NCBI RefSeq assembly: GCF_024362695.1
Contig: NC_065417.1
Span: forward strand, 8,735,001-8,799,000
Length of the DNA: 64,000 nucleotides
Origin: Pectinophora gossypiella
Lineage: Eukaryota; Arthropoda; Insecta; Lepidoptera; Gelechiidae
Reading direction: 5' to 3'
Shown here: positions 1 through 11,074 of the stretch, piece after piece
Layout: each line of letters opens with the position of its first letter
Numbering within the stretch: position 1 is the first letter of the stretch
Program-made: the position numbers and the translations under genes
The notes under the pieces: generated by a model
Databases searched by the model: none
Seen by the model: only the letters and a program-made list of their open reading frames with translations
What the model was told of the DNA's origin: nothing

Positions 1-1140
1 ATGTGTATGTGTATTGGTATTGCCTGTAATGACTATGTAAATTGTGAATAAATAAATAAAAAATATAGGTACCTATTCATTATGACATTTATGCTATGCC
101 TATTATTACATAAAATAGTTTAAGCATTCATAATATACAACTAGTTTCTACGAGTACCTTTGTGTTTATTACGAATCCTTAAAAGAACAATGGCGAGCTT
201 CCATACAAGTTTTTATTTAAGTCCAAATTACAGCGTCTATTCATCAAAAATATCTAAAATGAGTCTATATGTGTTCTTAAACATATTAGTCATAAAATAA
301 ACGCACGGGAAACGCTAGGACAGAAACAATTATTAGTCTTGTTTTGAGGTTATGTTAACAAGCCATCATCATTAAATATAAGTTTCATACCCGGGTTTTA
401 CTATTTATTACGATATGTTGAAAAATTGGCCAAAATTATTTCATGAAGATTAGTAAATGTCGCATTTCTAGACGCTAACTTTTTTTTAAATATTTTCTCG
501 CCAATGTTCTTTTGTTCACTTTCATATTTAAACAATTTGTTAACCGTTGTTCACAAACAACTCCCTTATAAATTCTGCAAACACAACACAAGACCAAGGT
601 AGATAAAGGACAGAAGCACAATGAACTCATAATTTATTCTAAGCCTATTATGTTATAATACTTGTAAAATAACCTAGCTCATTAAAATTTGAGGCGCTTG
701 CACAGAAGTTTTCCACGTTACTAATATACAGCCTAACTCCATTTCAATTTACACTTTCAGTTTACTCCTGTGTAACATTTAACCCTTTAGTGACTAGTCA
801 AATAGTGAGTAAGTTTAAATATTTAAGTACGGAGCAGTGTTAAAATTTAACCAGGGCTCTGTGCCATGGACGAAGCTGAGAACGGTAGCGTTTTCATTCC
901 TAGACTAATTTTGTTTTACGGAAAAAAGAATTTGGAAAAAAAATATGTGTTTGTATATATGCAATGCATGCTTGTTATACCTATGTATGAGTACAATCAA
1001 AGAGCAAACTGAGCCCAGAGAATTATTTCTAAACAGTGGTGAAATTATAAACCATTAGTTGTCATAACTATAAAAAATATGTTTTTGTAGGTGTTTTTGG
1101 TCTATTACAGAAATGACCAGGAGGTTTTAAGCGCAACCAG
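1..1140. other. AT-rich intergenic stretch, no gene seen
   Basis: No open frame of note. An (AATA)n-like tract near 47-62 resembles the 3' tail of a LINE running off the left edge. Nothing else is recognised. Confidence 0.5.
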
Positions 1141-1292
1141 GGGGTTAAATGGCCACATTGAAGCAATTCATCTAAGAAAGCAATGTTGCAATTTGACATT
1201 TGCGTATATAAAAGTAAGTGCGCAATGCAAACAAATATCAAATAGCAATATTGCTTTCTTAAGTGAATAACAATGTGGCCATTTTAACCCCT
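1140..1292. mobile_element. Palindromic MITE (GGGGTTAAA family)
   Basis: The ends are GGGGTTAAATGGCCACATTG and its near-complement CAATGTGGCCATTTTAACCCC. The inverted match continues inward through blocks related to AAGAAAGCAATRTTGC and TTTGACATTTG, so almost the whole 150 bp can fold back. It carries no ORF. Related copies lie at 2246-2400, 40880-41312 (interrupted) and 54182-54282. Confidence 0.75.
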
Positions 1293-1484
1293 CAGTTAAT
1301 TTATTACTTTGCAAGAAACTGATTGGACTTTTGCAGCTTATCGTACATGTAAACGCTTTGTCCAGTGCAAAAGATATACTAAGTTAATGTCGCTGCATTT
1401 TCACCATGATGTTATGAATCTCATCGGTTAAAGTAAAACTGGACACTTTTAAATAAATTATAATTCACTCTCTCTGAATAAGAG

Positions 1485-1705
1485 GCAGCAGACAGAGGGC
1501 AGCAGTAACTGTCAGTACTATTCAGAGGCGGAGGACAGGAGTCCTAGTATGGCTATGTAATAGACTGCTCTGGGCGCCATCCCACTTGCGTCAGACAGAG
1601 TACTACGGGGCGGAACCACTGCCCTATTTTTCCCTATATTTTTCTTTTTTTTATAGCATGGAAAATGCTGCACCAACGAGAGCGTGGCTTTGAAATTGAT
1701 GATGA
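1485..1705 (+). mobile_element. ~220-bp GAT-tailed SINE-like retroposon, copy 1
   Basis: The element ends in a GATGATGAT tail and is flanked by the 10-bp direct repeat TGAATAAGAG (1475-1484 and 1706-1715), as expected for target-primed reverse transcription. A second copy of almost the same length (49367-49586) has its own 11-bp duplication. The shared body runs from ATTCAGAGG to GAGCGTGGCT. I see no tRNA-like head, so it could be the conserved 3' end of a LINE with a fixed truncation point. Confidence 0.7.
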
Positions 1706-1715
1706 TGAATAAGAG

Positions 1716-2245
1716 AGACGCCACACGGATGAAACCGCTCCGACGTCGTCGCAACGCTAAAGTGACTCTTGCATGCATTTCCCTCTGCCTCTTCCGTATG
1801 TACCAAATCGTTTACGACCCTCTTCCACAAAACGGGAAGGCTCTTTTACCGAAATCAGTAGGTACATTGCAGATCGGGGAGTTTTGTTCGGATTGTGATC
1901 ATTATCCGGGATCCAATGTGCCTACACCCCACTTGAACAAATCCTTACAAGAGCCGTCTCGACACATGTCGAATATGGAGTTAGATAGGGAGAACTGTTC
2001 AGTAATTTGCATCTCTTGTTCTTATCGTGGGGTGAATTTGATGGCTTCGACTTCCAAGTGACGTAATGATGTCAGTGACAGGTGCTGTTCTCATTATTAT
2101 AGCTGTGAAAAAATGTTTTGCTCAATAATAATAGCTCTACCGGTCGTGCTGCACGATCCGCGTTATTGTAATAACTTTTACCGAGCAACTAAACACAAAT
2201 ATGTCTTTAAATAGAATGATTCATTTTAGTAAAATATTATATCTG
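1716..2245. other. Unexplained stretch with a 125-codon open frame
   Basis: A plus-strand open frame (1684-2061) begins inside the tail of the neighbouring retroposon and ends at 2061. Its product has no domain I recognise, and there is no promoter or splice context. I treat it as a chance frame. Confidence 0.35.
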
Positions 2246-2400
2246 GGGGGTTAAAAGGCCACATCAAAGCAATTCATATAAAAAAACAATATTGCTATTT
2301 GACATTTGTTTGCATTGCGCACTTACTTTTATATGCGCAAATGTCAAATTGCAATATTGCTTTTTAGATGTATTGCATCGATGTGGCATTTTTAACCCCA
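2246..2400. mobile_element. Palindromic MITE (GGGGTTAAA family), second copy
   Basis: The ends are GGGGTTAAAAGGCCACATC and GATGTGGCATTTTTAACCCC. The internal blocks CAATATTGCTATTTGACATT and GTCAAATTGCAATATTGC mirror each other. It has the same layout as the copy at 1140-1292. Confidence 0.75.
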
Positions 2401-3427
2401 CTGATCTCTGTTTATTTGATATGAAGTAAGTAAGTACACAAAAATATTCACGATATTAATGTTTTACTTTCATAGTATAAAATGCATGCATATTTCAGGG
2501 AAACAGTGGCTCTTACGAAAGTCATATGATATTACTGTTTCAGTTTTCTAAAAACAATAGTTTTATATTTTGTATTCAATTCGAAACATTCAGAATACTA
2601 CAACACATTCGTAAAACGTTAATACGCGAACATAACTTTTCATAAGAAAATGAATTCCATCCGAATTTGGCCATAATAACAAATGTCTCGACTCACAAAA
2701 GTTACAAATAGAAGCTCTCATTCGTTTCCTCTAAGCTTTTGCCGAAACATGTATAAAGAAAACCCTAATGACAACAAACTTATCGATAATGGAACTTACA
2801 GGAAAAAACCTTCCGAGAAATTCGTCCGCACCCACATTAGGAGATCCGATGTAAGATACGGCTAAAAGGCCTAATCAATTATGTGATAAGATCATTTGCT
2901 TTGACCCCTACTGACTACCAGCCCTGTACGGGCGCTATAATGCTGAACTATCACATGCTGCTTGATATAACAGCCTTTTAAAAGCAAAAGGGACTGGCAA
3001 TCAATACCTTTTAATAATATAATAGCTATCCATTAGAATAATTACCTACTGCTATGAACGTACGTTATAGTATTAATATGGTTGGTAAAGTTATTACTTT
3101 TTAGTATTCATTTCTGTAAAATTATAAAATAAGCGGACCGTATAATGAGATAAAAGCTAAGGCGAAGATACAGGCCTGTAATTAATTTAATTAGGTAAGT
3201 ACTCAGTTCTTCAATATTTTTATTGTAATGGACTGTCGTGTCGCGTTGACGACAAGTGACTTGTGACATTATGAAACAATATACTATTAAGTATTTATAG
3301 AGTTGAAAGTGGAAGACGTGGGCGTACATACGGCTATCGGATTCAGGATGTATTAATCTATGCCAAGAGTAACCTTATACTCGTGTGTAGAGTAAATAAC
3401 ATGAACATGAAGCATGATATATTCAAT
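2401..3427. other. AT-rich stretch, nothing recognised
   Basis: Only short frames are present: about 60 codons at 2683-2865 (+) and 73 codons at 3108-3329 (-). Neither has recognisable content. Confidence 0.4.
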
Positions 3428-3802
3428 TTCTCTCTCTATTTAAGAGCTGCGCTCTTCTCGGTGGAGTAATCGCCTTCATTACTCCATAGATAGGGCGTGT
3501 AGAACGGTGATTGCCCCAATCGCCTTCCGTTCCGCAGTACACCGACCTATTTCTCAATCGGTGATGTTCTAGCTAGAGCCCTACCAGAATCCATTTCCTC
3601 GGCGTCCAACCAGTACTGCCCGGCATCAGGGGTGCGCTTTTAAGTAGCGGTGCCTATTCGCTACGTCACAAGATCGTCATAGACTTCAATAGATCGTCGT
3701 TATTCAATTTTAATAAGGCCGCCCAAATTGTACTGTATTCATGTGTTATGTCTGATTGTTGAAATTTTAGTTCTGTGCAATAAAGTATATTTGATTTGAT
3801 TT
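3428..3802 (+). mobile_element. Dispersed retroposon with TTTGATTTGATTT tail
   Basis: It starts at TCTCTCTATTTAAGAGCTGC and ends in GTGCAATAAAGTATATTTGA plus a repeated TTGAT tail, a typical non-LTR 3' end with a polyadenylation-like AATAAA. About 260 bp of the body recurs in reverse orientation at 40950-41247, where a target-site duplication is visible. I cannot assign the family further. Confidence 0.6.
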
Positions 3803-3956
3803 ATCTAGTTCTAAATTTAAAAATCTATCATTCAAGCCGTGAGCTGATTTATTTTTTATTTAATTTATAACATAACCTTTTTCAACTCACTAGACGACAT
3901 TGTAAACTAATACGTGGATAATGTGGTTGATTGTACATGTACAGACATAAACAATA

Positions 3957-4066
3957 TAATGTACCCACTTTAGGACTCTGTCGCACTAACATATTTGACA
4001 TTTAGTGAGACTTACAGTTCAATTTGTCTAAGAAGTTAATGTGACATGGTACCAAAGTGTACATTA
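3957..4066. mobile_element. Short palindromic MITE
   Basis: The outer 35 or so bases are imperfect inverted repeats, TAATGTACCCACTTTAGGAC against the complement of TGGTACCAAAGTGTACATTA. There is no coding capacity. Confidence 0.5.
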
Positions 4067-4177
4067 ATGCTCGTGACCGTACTTATGTGAAAATATTCTA
4101 CACCTATTGTTAACATATCATGTATAATTGTTTATTATCCCATGAAAATAAATAAATGAATTTTTTGATAAGAGTGA

Positions 4178-4272
4178 AAGAAGCGAAATTGGTGTGTCAG
4201 GATCGTAGTAAGTGGAATTCCGTGGTGTCTGCCTACCCCAACGGAAAATAGACGTGATCGTATGTATGCATT
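4178..4272 (+). mobile_element. LINE 3'-UTR fragment
   Basis: This is the block GTGTCAGGATCG...GGAATTCC...TACCCC...GGAAAATAG followed by a short TATG-type tail. The same block follows the LINE ORF end on the minus strand at 13816-14150, which identifies it as that LINE's 3' untranslated end. Confidence 0.6.
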
Positions 4273-4305
4273 CGTATCATCGTGTGTAACTCACAACTTC
4301 TCTCG

Positions 4306-4750
4306 TGTTAGGTTGTGAGGTGGATGACCAACTTCATCAACCCTGCCGTCAGGGTTATTATTGAGCTACCAAAGGCCCCTGACATGGCTTATGTAATCAC
4401 TACGTACTTACATAAGTAAGTAATCGGAACCAACAACTGGACGTGCCTTTCGAAGCTAGGATAATCCTCATCAACGCACCAGGGTTATTATTGAGCCGCC
4501 AAAGGCTCCTACCATGGCTCATGTAAAGACTACTTACTTACAACAGTAAGTAGTAACCGGGACCAACGGCTTAATGTGCTTTCTGAAGCACTGCTCATCT
4601 TACTATTTGGACAATCAGGTGATCAGCCTGTAATATCCTAATCAAACTAGGTAGCACAAAGTTATTTTTATGATACATCTCCATCGGGATTCGAACCCAG
4701 GACCTTTGGATCGTGAGTTCAACCCTAAACTACTGGAACACAAGGCTGTC
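4306..4750 (-). mobile_element. tRNA-derived SINE with duplicated 3' half
   Basis: Read on the minus strand, a decayed tRNA-like head (B-box region GGGATTCGAACCCAGG on plus, 4687-4702) is followed by the SINE body. The 3' module containing the block ...TTATTGAGC...CCAAAGGC...TGGCT occurs twice, at 4453-4560 and 4316-4450. This means either two SINEs joined at a breakpoint or an internal duplication. Confidence 0.7.
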
Positions 4751-4794
4751 ACGATGAAATGGATTTAATATATTATCATCTCCAAAATTTTGTA

Positions 4795-5110
4795 CCTACA
4801 AAGTGGTGCTGATTGCAGAAGACATCTCGTAATTTTATTATAAGTTAGGTAAGAAAAGGGGAGGTCGACAAGCTAAAAATTGATGGGACACATGTCAATT
4901 TTACACAGGAATTTAAACAACCCTTTCATAACGTTGGCGTATAACACGACGTAGTTAAGTTGACAGCACATGGCAAACGGATTGTATACAAGCGAGATGT
5001 CTATTTAATTCGTCCGGGTTACTGTTTCATTCGCTTAATGAGCAGCTATCAATTATACACCCCTTTCCTTTTTGGCGAGGATGAAAATGACAGGTGGAAT
5101 GTCTCGTACA
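4795..5110. mobile_element. Degenerate palindromic MITE (TTGACAGCACAYGKCAAACG family)
   Basis: It shares TTGACAGCACATGGCAAACG, GAGATG and GAAAATGACAGG blocks with the longer copies at 11075-11428 and 42545-42893 and with the fragment at 59314-59490. It is decayed and its outer ends are unclear. Confidence 0.45.
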
Positions 5111-5292
5111 ACCTGCAAGCCTAGCACGCTATGTAAGCGCGACGCGACGTGAGATAATATAATAAGCTTCTTGGTACCCTCGACTACAGGGAGATCCGCG
5201 ATTTTTCTACTATCTCATTATTGTATAAGAAGAGCCAAGAAAAAGAAAACAAACACCAATTTTAATAAGAAATTAAAAAAAAATGTTTTTAA

Positions 5293-5432
5293 CAGGGTTC
5301 GAATCCCGGTGGGGACAAATCACAAAAATCACTTCTTACTGATGTAAATACGTAGTCGTTACATGAGTCATGTCAGGGGCCTACAACAACCCTGACACCA
5401 GGGTTGATGGGGTTGGTAATCCACACGATAGA
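5293..5432 (+). mobile_element. Internally deleted tRNA-derived SINE
   Basis: A B-box-like GGTTCGAATCCCGGTGGGGA is followed directly by the distal block TACTGATGTAAATACGTAGT...CATGTCAGGGGCC...CCCTGACACCAGGGTT. The middle of the SINE is missing compared with 13441-13748. Confidence 0.65.
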
Positions 5433-6065
5433 AAAACATCATTTGTGTGAAATTGTGAGACACTTTTCATATTCAAGTCGCAAGTCGCTGGTGAACGAGG
5501 AACTTCGTCTGTCAAATTTGAGAACTCGCGCTTTGACATTTACTCGCTCTACTCGCGCGGTGCTGGGCCTGCAGAGCAGTTTACATTGAGAGTGTGCTTT
5601 ACTACATCATACACAGTTGAATAGACGGTCTACAACTACACACTTCGAACGTAACTTTATAATATCCTTCAAAACAAATTCTACGTGTTCCACATCAATC
5701 CAGAATAATATTCGTCACGTTCGGATCTTACTCGACCAAATTACGGGAGCGAAGAGGCATTGACACATCAAACAAACAGTAAATTATCCTAACTCAATAA
5801 AGCTACCTACATAGACCATCACAGAAGAGAAGGGTCCCAGTCCCTTCTAACTCGATAATAAAAGGTCCCGTAATGCTTTGACTTTACTTGCGAAAATAAA
5901 AACGCAAAATTACCCCAATATTCGGGGTTCTGTAACAACCTTTTTATTCCTCCGCATGGGTATTAAAGTTTATTCAGGCCCTAAATAGGTAGAAATGAAA
6001 ATAAACATGTAAATAGGTAGATATGTCTAGCTAATTTAAGTACAACTGTAACTGTGACATAGACT
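5433..6065. other. No gene recognised
   Basis: A 61-codon plus-strand frame at 5404-5589 overlaps the SINE end and has no recognisable content. The rest is AT-rich. Confidence 0.4.
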
Positions 6066-6342
6066 TATGGGTGTCAGGGTCATTATTGAGCCGCCAAAGA
6101 CCCCTGACGTGGCTCATGTAACGATTATTTACATCAGTAAGTAGTAACCGGGCCAACGGCTTAACGTGCCATCGGCGGATCAACTTAGGTACTCTTTCGA
6201 CAATCAGGTGATCAGCCTATTATGTCCTAACCAAACTAGGGATCACAAAGTGATTTTTGTGATATGTCCTCACCGGGATTCAAACCCGGACCTCCGGATC
6301 GTGAGCCCAACGCTCAACCACAGGACCGCGGAAGCCGTTACT
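6066..6342 (-). mobile_element. tRNA-derived SINE (GAAGAAG-tail family)
   Basis: On the minus strand a tRNA-like head with B-box complement GGGATTCAAACCC (6274-6286) is followed by the body TGATTTTTGTGATATGTCC (plus-strand sense), the CGTGCTTCGGA-type module (damaged here) and the distal GTCAGGG module. Nearly full length. The head cannot form a canonical tRNA. Confidence 0.75.
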
Positions 6343-6424
6343 AATTTAATTAAGAAATAATTGATGAGTTCTCATTTTCCCTCTGATTGTAAACATAATA
6401 ACTGAGGGTCTGTGACAAGAATTT

Positions 6425-6935
6425 TATGTGAAAAGCCGGTCGAGTACGAGTTTGACTAGTACAGCGAGGGTTCGATACATACATCCATAAGCCTTTCGAA
6501 CGATCAACAAAGATAATCTAAGGGAGACTTTTACTTTGCCGTCGAAAAAAAATTGTCTTAAATCAACATAGGTTGCGATTGGTTTACCAACCTGCATATA
6601 AGTTTTTTGTGATGGAAGAACAAATTTACGTCTTTTTCCTTTATTTATGATGTTTTTGCTAAAGTTTAATGATTCTAGGTCTATGGGAAGCATTCTATAG
6701 GTTTTAATTCCTCTTCTCAATGTTAGAAAATAAGGCTCAAATGGCTTATTCTTGAATCGCATTGACTTAGAAGCTCGTTTTTTTATAGGTTCAAGGGACA
6801 GCAGATTACGACCGAATACTTATGTATTAGATATTAATTTCAGCTTTATACCTCCACGTGTTTCCGAGAAAAAGGCGACGGACAACAAAGTGATCATTTA
6901 AGGGTTTTATTTTTTTGAGGTTCGGAACCCTTAAA
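6425..6935 (+). mobile_element. Diverged copy of a widespread arthropod-type repeat
   Basis: It begins with a GCCGGTCGAGTACGAGTTTG block and ends with GGTTCGGAACCC. It resembles the better-preserved copy at 48846-49247 (GCGGTCAAGTGCGAGTCGGAC ... GGAACC). A 112-codon minus frame inside (6424-6762) has no recognisable domain, so I do not call a gene. Confidence 0.4.
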
Positions 6936-7122
6936 CACATCTTTTACATTTTTCTTGCCTTTTATTTGACATAAATGTCCACTTATATCCAACGAGACCT
7001 TTTACTAGAAAAACTTGTATGGAAATTCCTTTCGCTAAATAAGAATGTCAATAAATTTTCAGGATGTTCGTAAAAAGGGCCTTCTCGGGACTATTTCGAG
7101 GAGACCTTGGTTTAGTGGTATT

Positions 7123-7393
7123 TTGTTTTTTTTTGCTTTTTGACGTGACTTATTGTAGATTTGCCACAGATGGCATTAACTACTTGGCCGGACAAATGAG
7201 GAGCACTGAAGGCTCTCACCCGGTACAACGTTTAAGACAACAGGCCTGAGGGTGCCCAGGTGGGCGCGAACCTCAGCGCAGGGCGTCGTCTGAGAGGTAA
7301 AATATTTGAAAGAATTAATCGACCCTAGTGGGTCGATAGCGAAAAGCGCTGATTGAGGGAAATCGTCGACCACACCGGCGGGGTCGGTATCGG
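7123..7393 (-). mobile_element. 5'-truncated Jockey-like LINE 3' end with target-site duplication
   Basis: The minus-strand copy ends in a poly(A) tail (T-run on plus, 7123-7142) preceded by the family's terminal motif TGACGTGACTTATTGTAG (plus sense). It extends back into the region that encodes the end of ORF2 in the longest copy (45957-46503). A perfect 14-bp direct repeat GGTTTAGTGGTATT flanks it (7109-7122 and 7394-7407). Confidence 0.85.
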
Positions 7394-7556
7394 GGTTTAG
7401 TGGTATTGTATTCTTTGAAGATATTCGTAAAATATAAACATTAATACATACATGATTTGGGCGGTTGATTTGGGTCATCCGATTACTTTCTTGCTTGCAG
7501 ACAAAGCCAAGTTTCTGAAAGATGTTTCTGTAATTGTTTTGTGAAATTTTTAATGA

Positions 7557-7838
7557 TGTTTTGGCGGCGAGGGTGTGCTGCCGCCAAAGGATGTTTTCGG
7601 GGTACCGAACTGAGCATAGTACCCCGCTAGCCACAAGTTGGTAGTGTGACTAGGGATCGACGATCCGACACACGACCTTGTTGTTTGTTGTTTGTTGTGT
7701 TGGAAGTTGTATATATGCGTCTTGCTGTGTAAACTTCGATACCGCGTTTCACGACCGCTTGAAGACTGCATTATTGAATGTGGCGCCATCTGTTGCATGT
7801 GAGCGGAACTAGGTGGCCAACTAGTTGGGTCCGCTACA
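7557..7838 (-). repeat. Possible solo LTR
   Basis: Read on the minus strand it starts TGTAGCGGACCC, contains GATGGCGCCAC and a TATATA box (CATATATACAAC), and ends near AACA. The layout and TG/CA ends resemble a gypsy-type LTR. The immediate flanks are ATGA and ATGT, so a 4-bp duplication is only 3/4 matched. An 18-bp inverted GGCGGC...GCCGCC pair sits at one end. Confidence 0.3.
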
Positions 7839-8200
7839 ATGTTATTGTTTTCTTTTTGTGTTTGGCGTTTTTTTTTATTATAAACTATTTCTATTCTAAA
7901 AGAAAAAAAATGATAGGTATATGTATCGTGCTTCAACAATCATGTTGATCATCAGACCGGAACGGTTATTTATTAGAGAAGAAATTTTAATATGCGCAGA
8001 TTTTTGATTGCGGAGTACTTATCTTGCCTGCCTTTGAAACACTAGAGTGGTTTAGGAAATTATTTAGTTCTATTGTTCCACATTCATAATATGATTGTTG
8101 TTTTAAAGAAATACTCGAGCGTATTTTGATGTCAATATCCGTATTTGCCATTCGAAGCCCAAAACAAAAACTACTAAACGGTAAATCTAGTTTAGAGTTC
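7839..8200. other. No gene recognised
   Basis: AT-rich. A 71-codon minus frame (7987-8202) has no recognisable content. Confidence 0.4.
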
Positions 8201-8215
8201 ACCTCAGTAGAAATA

Positions 8216-8305
8216 CCGGGTGAGAGCCTTCAGCGTTCCCCATTTGTCCGGCCAAGTAGTTAATGCTATCTGCGGCAAATCTACAATAAGTCACGTCAAA
8301 AAAGA
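8216..8305 (+). mobile_element. Short Jockey-like LINE 3' end with target-site duplication
   Basis: Only the last 90 bp of the family is present, ending TCACGTCAAAAAA. Direct repeats ACCTCAGTAGAAATA (8201-8215) and ACCTCAGTGGAAATA (8306-8320) differ at one base. Confidence 0.85.
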
Positions 8306-8320
8306 ACCTCAGTGGAAATA

Positions 8321-8985
8321 AGCAGCTTGCATTGTCTCGTATAAGAATTTTGCTTTCATAGAATTTAGCAATCATTTGTTTGTACCAAAAAAAAAAGAAA
8401 ATATAACAAATAAAACTATGCGGTTATTTAAATAAATAGGGACAAAATACCAGTTTGAAGTGGTATATGAGCCATAAACAAATAACTGACGGTTGCAAGC
8501 CTTATAATAAATCTTGAATAAAACTGCTGGAAGGAGGAATAAGCGAGGAAAATGTACGGTCATGAACTTTAACGCGTGATATATCGCGCTATGTTGCTGG
8601 TACTAAATTGAGAAGACCATATGATAGAAATATTACTATCTAGCGCACGGAACTGGTACTACATGCAGGGTTTATGCATCATTATGCGGACATTTATGAT
8701 GTTTAGCATTTTCTTCAACAATGTTTCTCAACCTATGCTCTTTGTTATTATTATTATAGACTACGATAGAATATACGCGTATAACATAGGTAAGTTCTCT
8801 AAATAGTAGCCAGTCACGATATAGCTACCTACGATAATATTATAAGATATCGCAAGCCAAAAGTTTAAGAAAACATGCACTTTAGGTGAAGTTCTCGTAT
8901 TAGAGAATTCGCAATCGAAATAGAGGAATAGCGTTATTTTAATTGCAATAACGGTGATTAACGAAACTATTCTTTCCCTTTACTT
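8321..8985. other. No gene recognised
   Basis: AT-rich. The two frames of about 60 codons (8372-8563 minus, 8621-8806 plus) are compositionally like random AT-rich sequence. Confidence 0.4.
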
Positions 8986-8989
8986 ACTC

Positions 8990-9262
8990 ATAATTTCCCT
9001 AGCGTTATCAGGTTCCAATAACCTCACCTGAGGATTTGACAAGTTCGGTTTTTGTTTAAAAGCGACTGCCTATCTGACCTTCCAACCCGCGAAGGGAACC
9101 ACGAAGGGAAATCAGCGCATTCTCGGGAATGGGGTTTCCACGCGATGTTTTCCTTCACCGCTGAGCACGCGATGATCTGATCAAAAATGAATTCGAAAAC
9201 AATTTCGAAAATCATTGGATTCGAACCTGCGATCTCACCAACTAGTTCTTCCTACTAACAGC
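8990..9262 (-). mobile_element. tRNA-derived SINE (CATGAATTCG body family)
   Basis: On plus sense it contains CTGAGGATTTGACA, CGACTGCC, ACCCGCGAAGGGAA, TTCACCGCTGAGCACG and AATGAATTCGAAAACAA, then GGATTCGAACCTGCGA as the complement of a B box. Same family as 19390-19740 and 26998-27347. The head is incomplete. Confidence 0.7.
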
Positions 9263-9290
9263 CCAGTTGCCTACGGTTCTCTACCTACTA

Positions 9291-9640
9291 AGTGAATATT
9301 TTGTATATTATGGTTAAGAGGACTACGTCATTAAAAAACTAAGGTGAATTCAATTTCGAATACTGGAACAATGTACAAGTGAAACCCACAAATGGTGCAT
9401 CAAACAAAAGTCCAGAAGACCAGTTTATCAAGGCCCTTCATATATTGAATAAACTGAAGAATCGCAGCTTATTTACCCGTGTCAATAGGTCTTTGTATTC
9501 TGGACATCAGTTACTGCGAACATCCGTTTCGCTGCCGTTGAGCGCTGTGAAGTCAATTAAGTAGGCATACGTACTTACACAAAGTAACAAAACCAATCAA
9601 AATGAGATATGGTGAAAAGGAGCACTTCGAAATGAAATAA
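9291..9640. other. No gene recognised
   Basis: A 61-codon plus frame (9379-9564) has no recognisable content. Confidence 0.35.
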
Positions 9641-9855
9641 ATTCAAATTCAAAAATATCTTTATTCAGTAGGTAACATAGTTACACTTTGAATTGTAATT
9701 TTTTACATAACGAAAGTCTTATCCGCCTAAATCTACTGCAGCTTCTCACAACCTATATAAATATAAATATATATATTTATTTATATTATTATATGTATAC
9801 CCGGGAAAAAGAAGCTGCAAGAAACCTCGGCACAGGGCCCTAGACGTTCTTTCAA
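9640..9855 (-). mobile_element. LINE 3' end
   Basis: Minus-strand reading ends GAATAAAGATATTTTTGAAT with a TTGAATT-type tail. The body has GGGCCCTGTGCCGAGG and GAGAAGCTGCAGTAGAT blocks shared with the opposite-strand copy at 31480-31650. It contains an AT dinucleotide-rich insertion. Confidence 0.6.
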
Positions 9856-10007
9856 ATATATCAGATACTTAAATCAAAAGGCGCTGTGTAAAAATTTGTT
9901 ATCATAATTTTTTTTTGTGTAGGTAACGACCCTCTGCCATTTATGAAACTCTATCTCGTGCAATAAAACTCGAATAACTGACTTGGGATAAAAAAACTGC
10001 AAAACTC

Positions 10008-10432
10008 TGTTTTTTGACGTGACTAATTGTAGATTTCGGGACTAATTAGCCGGACAAATGGGGAGCGCTGACGGCTCTCACCCGGCACAAAATTTAAGAC
10101 AACAGGACTAAAGGTGCTCAGTTGGGGCGCACCTTTCCCTCATTCAGCGCTTATCGCTATCGACCCACTAGGGCCGATTAATTTTTTCAAATATTTTTCC
10201 TCTCAGACGACGCCCTGAGCCGAGGTTCGCACTCAACTGGGCACCCTCAGGCCTGTTGTCTTAAACGTTGTACCGGGTGAGAGCCTTCAGCGCTCCCCAT
10301 TAGTCCGACCAAGTAGTTAATGCCATCTGCGGCAAATCTACAATAAGTCACGTCAAAAAAAAAAAGGTTGCGCACCTCGGCTCGGGGCGTCGTCTGAGAG
10401 GATTATAATTGAAAAAACAATCGACTCTAGGG
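10008..10432. mobile_element. Jockey-like LINE 3' end inserted head-on into another copy of itself
   Basis: A minus-strand copy (10008-10134 plus 10370-10432) is split by a plus-strand copy (10135-10369) that carries its own poly(A) tail. The inserted copy is flanked by the 8-bp direct repeat GCGCACCT (10127-10134 and 10370-10377). The result is a locus whose transcripts could fold back over about 120 bp. Confidence 0.8.
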
Positions 10433-11074
10433 TAGTAGTAGTTGTAGTAGTACCTCTAGTTTATAGTATACCCTTCTACCAGCATATAACCGGATGTTCA
10501 ATCAAAGCAACACGTTAGTTTAATTTGGGAGGTTCATATTCCCTAAGGAACGGTTAACGAAGCTTAATTTATATTCGGTATCGGCGAACTAGTGTACCCG
10601 TTAAACATACCGACGAGCGTATCCGATCAACTTACAGCGAGTAACGAGGAACTTGGACAAAATAATAAAATTACAGGAACTTAAAAAAAACCTATAACTA
10701 AAACAAAACTGGTGAACAAAGGAACAAACAGCTTTTCTGACAGAAACAAATGAATCGCGAAACCAAATTTAGAGTTATTATTATTGAAAACGGATTTTTT
10801 TTTTACTTATACTTCATGCGGTTTTGTTGCCTTATGATTGCAGTCGGTTTAGAGTTTCCATGCAGTTATACCAATCGCTACACCTTAAGATAGGCAAACA
10901 CCCTGTAATATTAATTTTATTAACGGTTACTTACCCATGTCTGATTCCATTTTTTATTTTGAAACAGTTTTGTTTGTATTATATGCTAAATGTTCATATC
11001 TGTCTAAAAAATCTATCAGATTTTAACTGTAAATTATTTTTTAGTAGTAGCATCTTTGTCCTATAACCACTGGC
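10433..11074. other. No gene recognised
   Basis: A short TAG/TTG trinucleotide tract lies at 10434-10453. An 80-codon plus frame (10824-11066) is hydrophobic and AT-rich with no recognisable family. Confidence 0.4.

Noticed and set aside
1684..2061. 125-codon plus-strand ORF
   Set aside because: It starts inside the GAT tail of a retroposon and has no recognisable domain or gene context.
7176..7634. 152-codon minus-strand ORF
   Set aside because: It spans a LINE fragment, its target duplication and the possible LTR. The frame is an accident of joined repeats.
7550..7939. 129-codon minus-strand ORF
   Set aside because: It reads through the possible solo LTR (low-complexity Gln/Thr/Ser) and has no domain.
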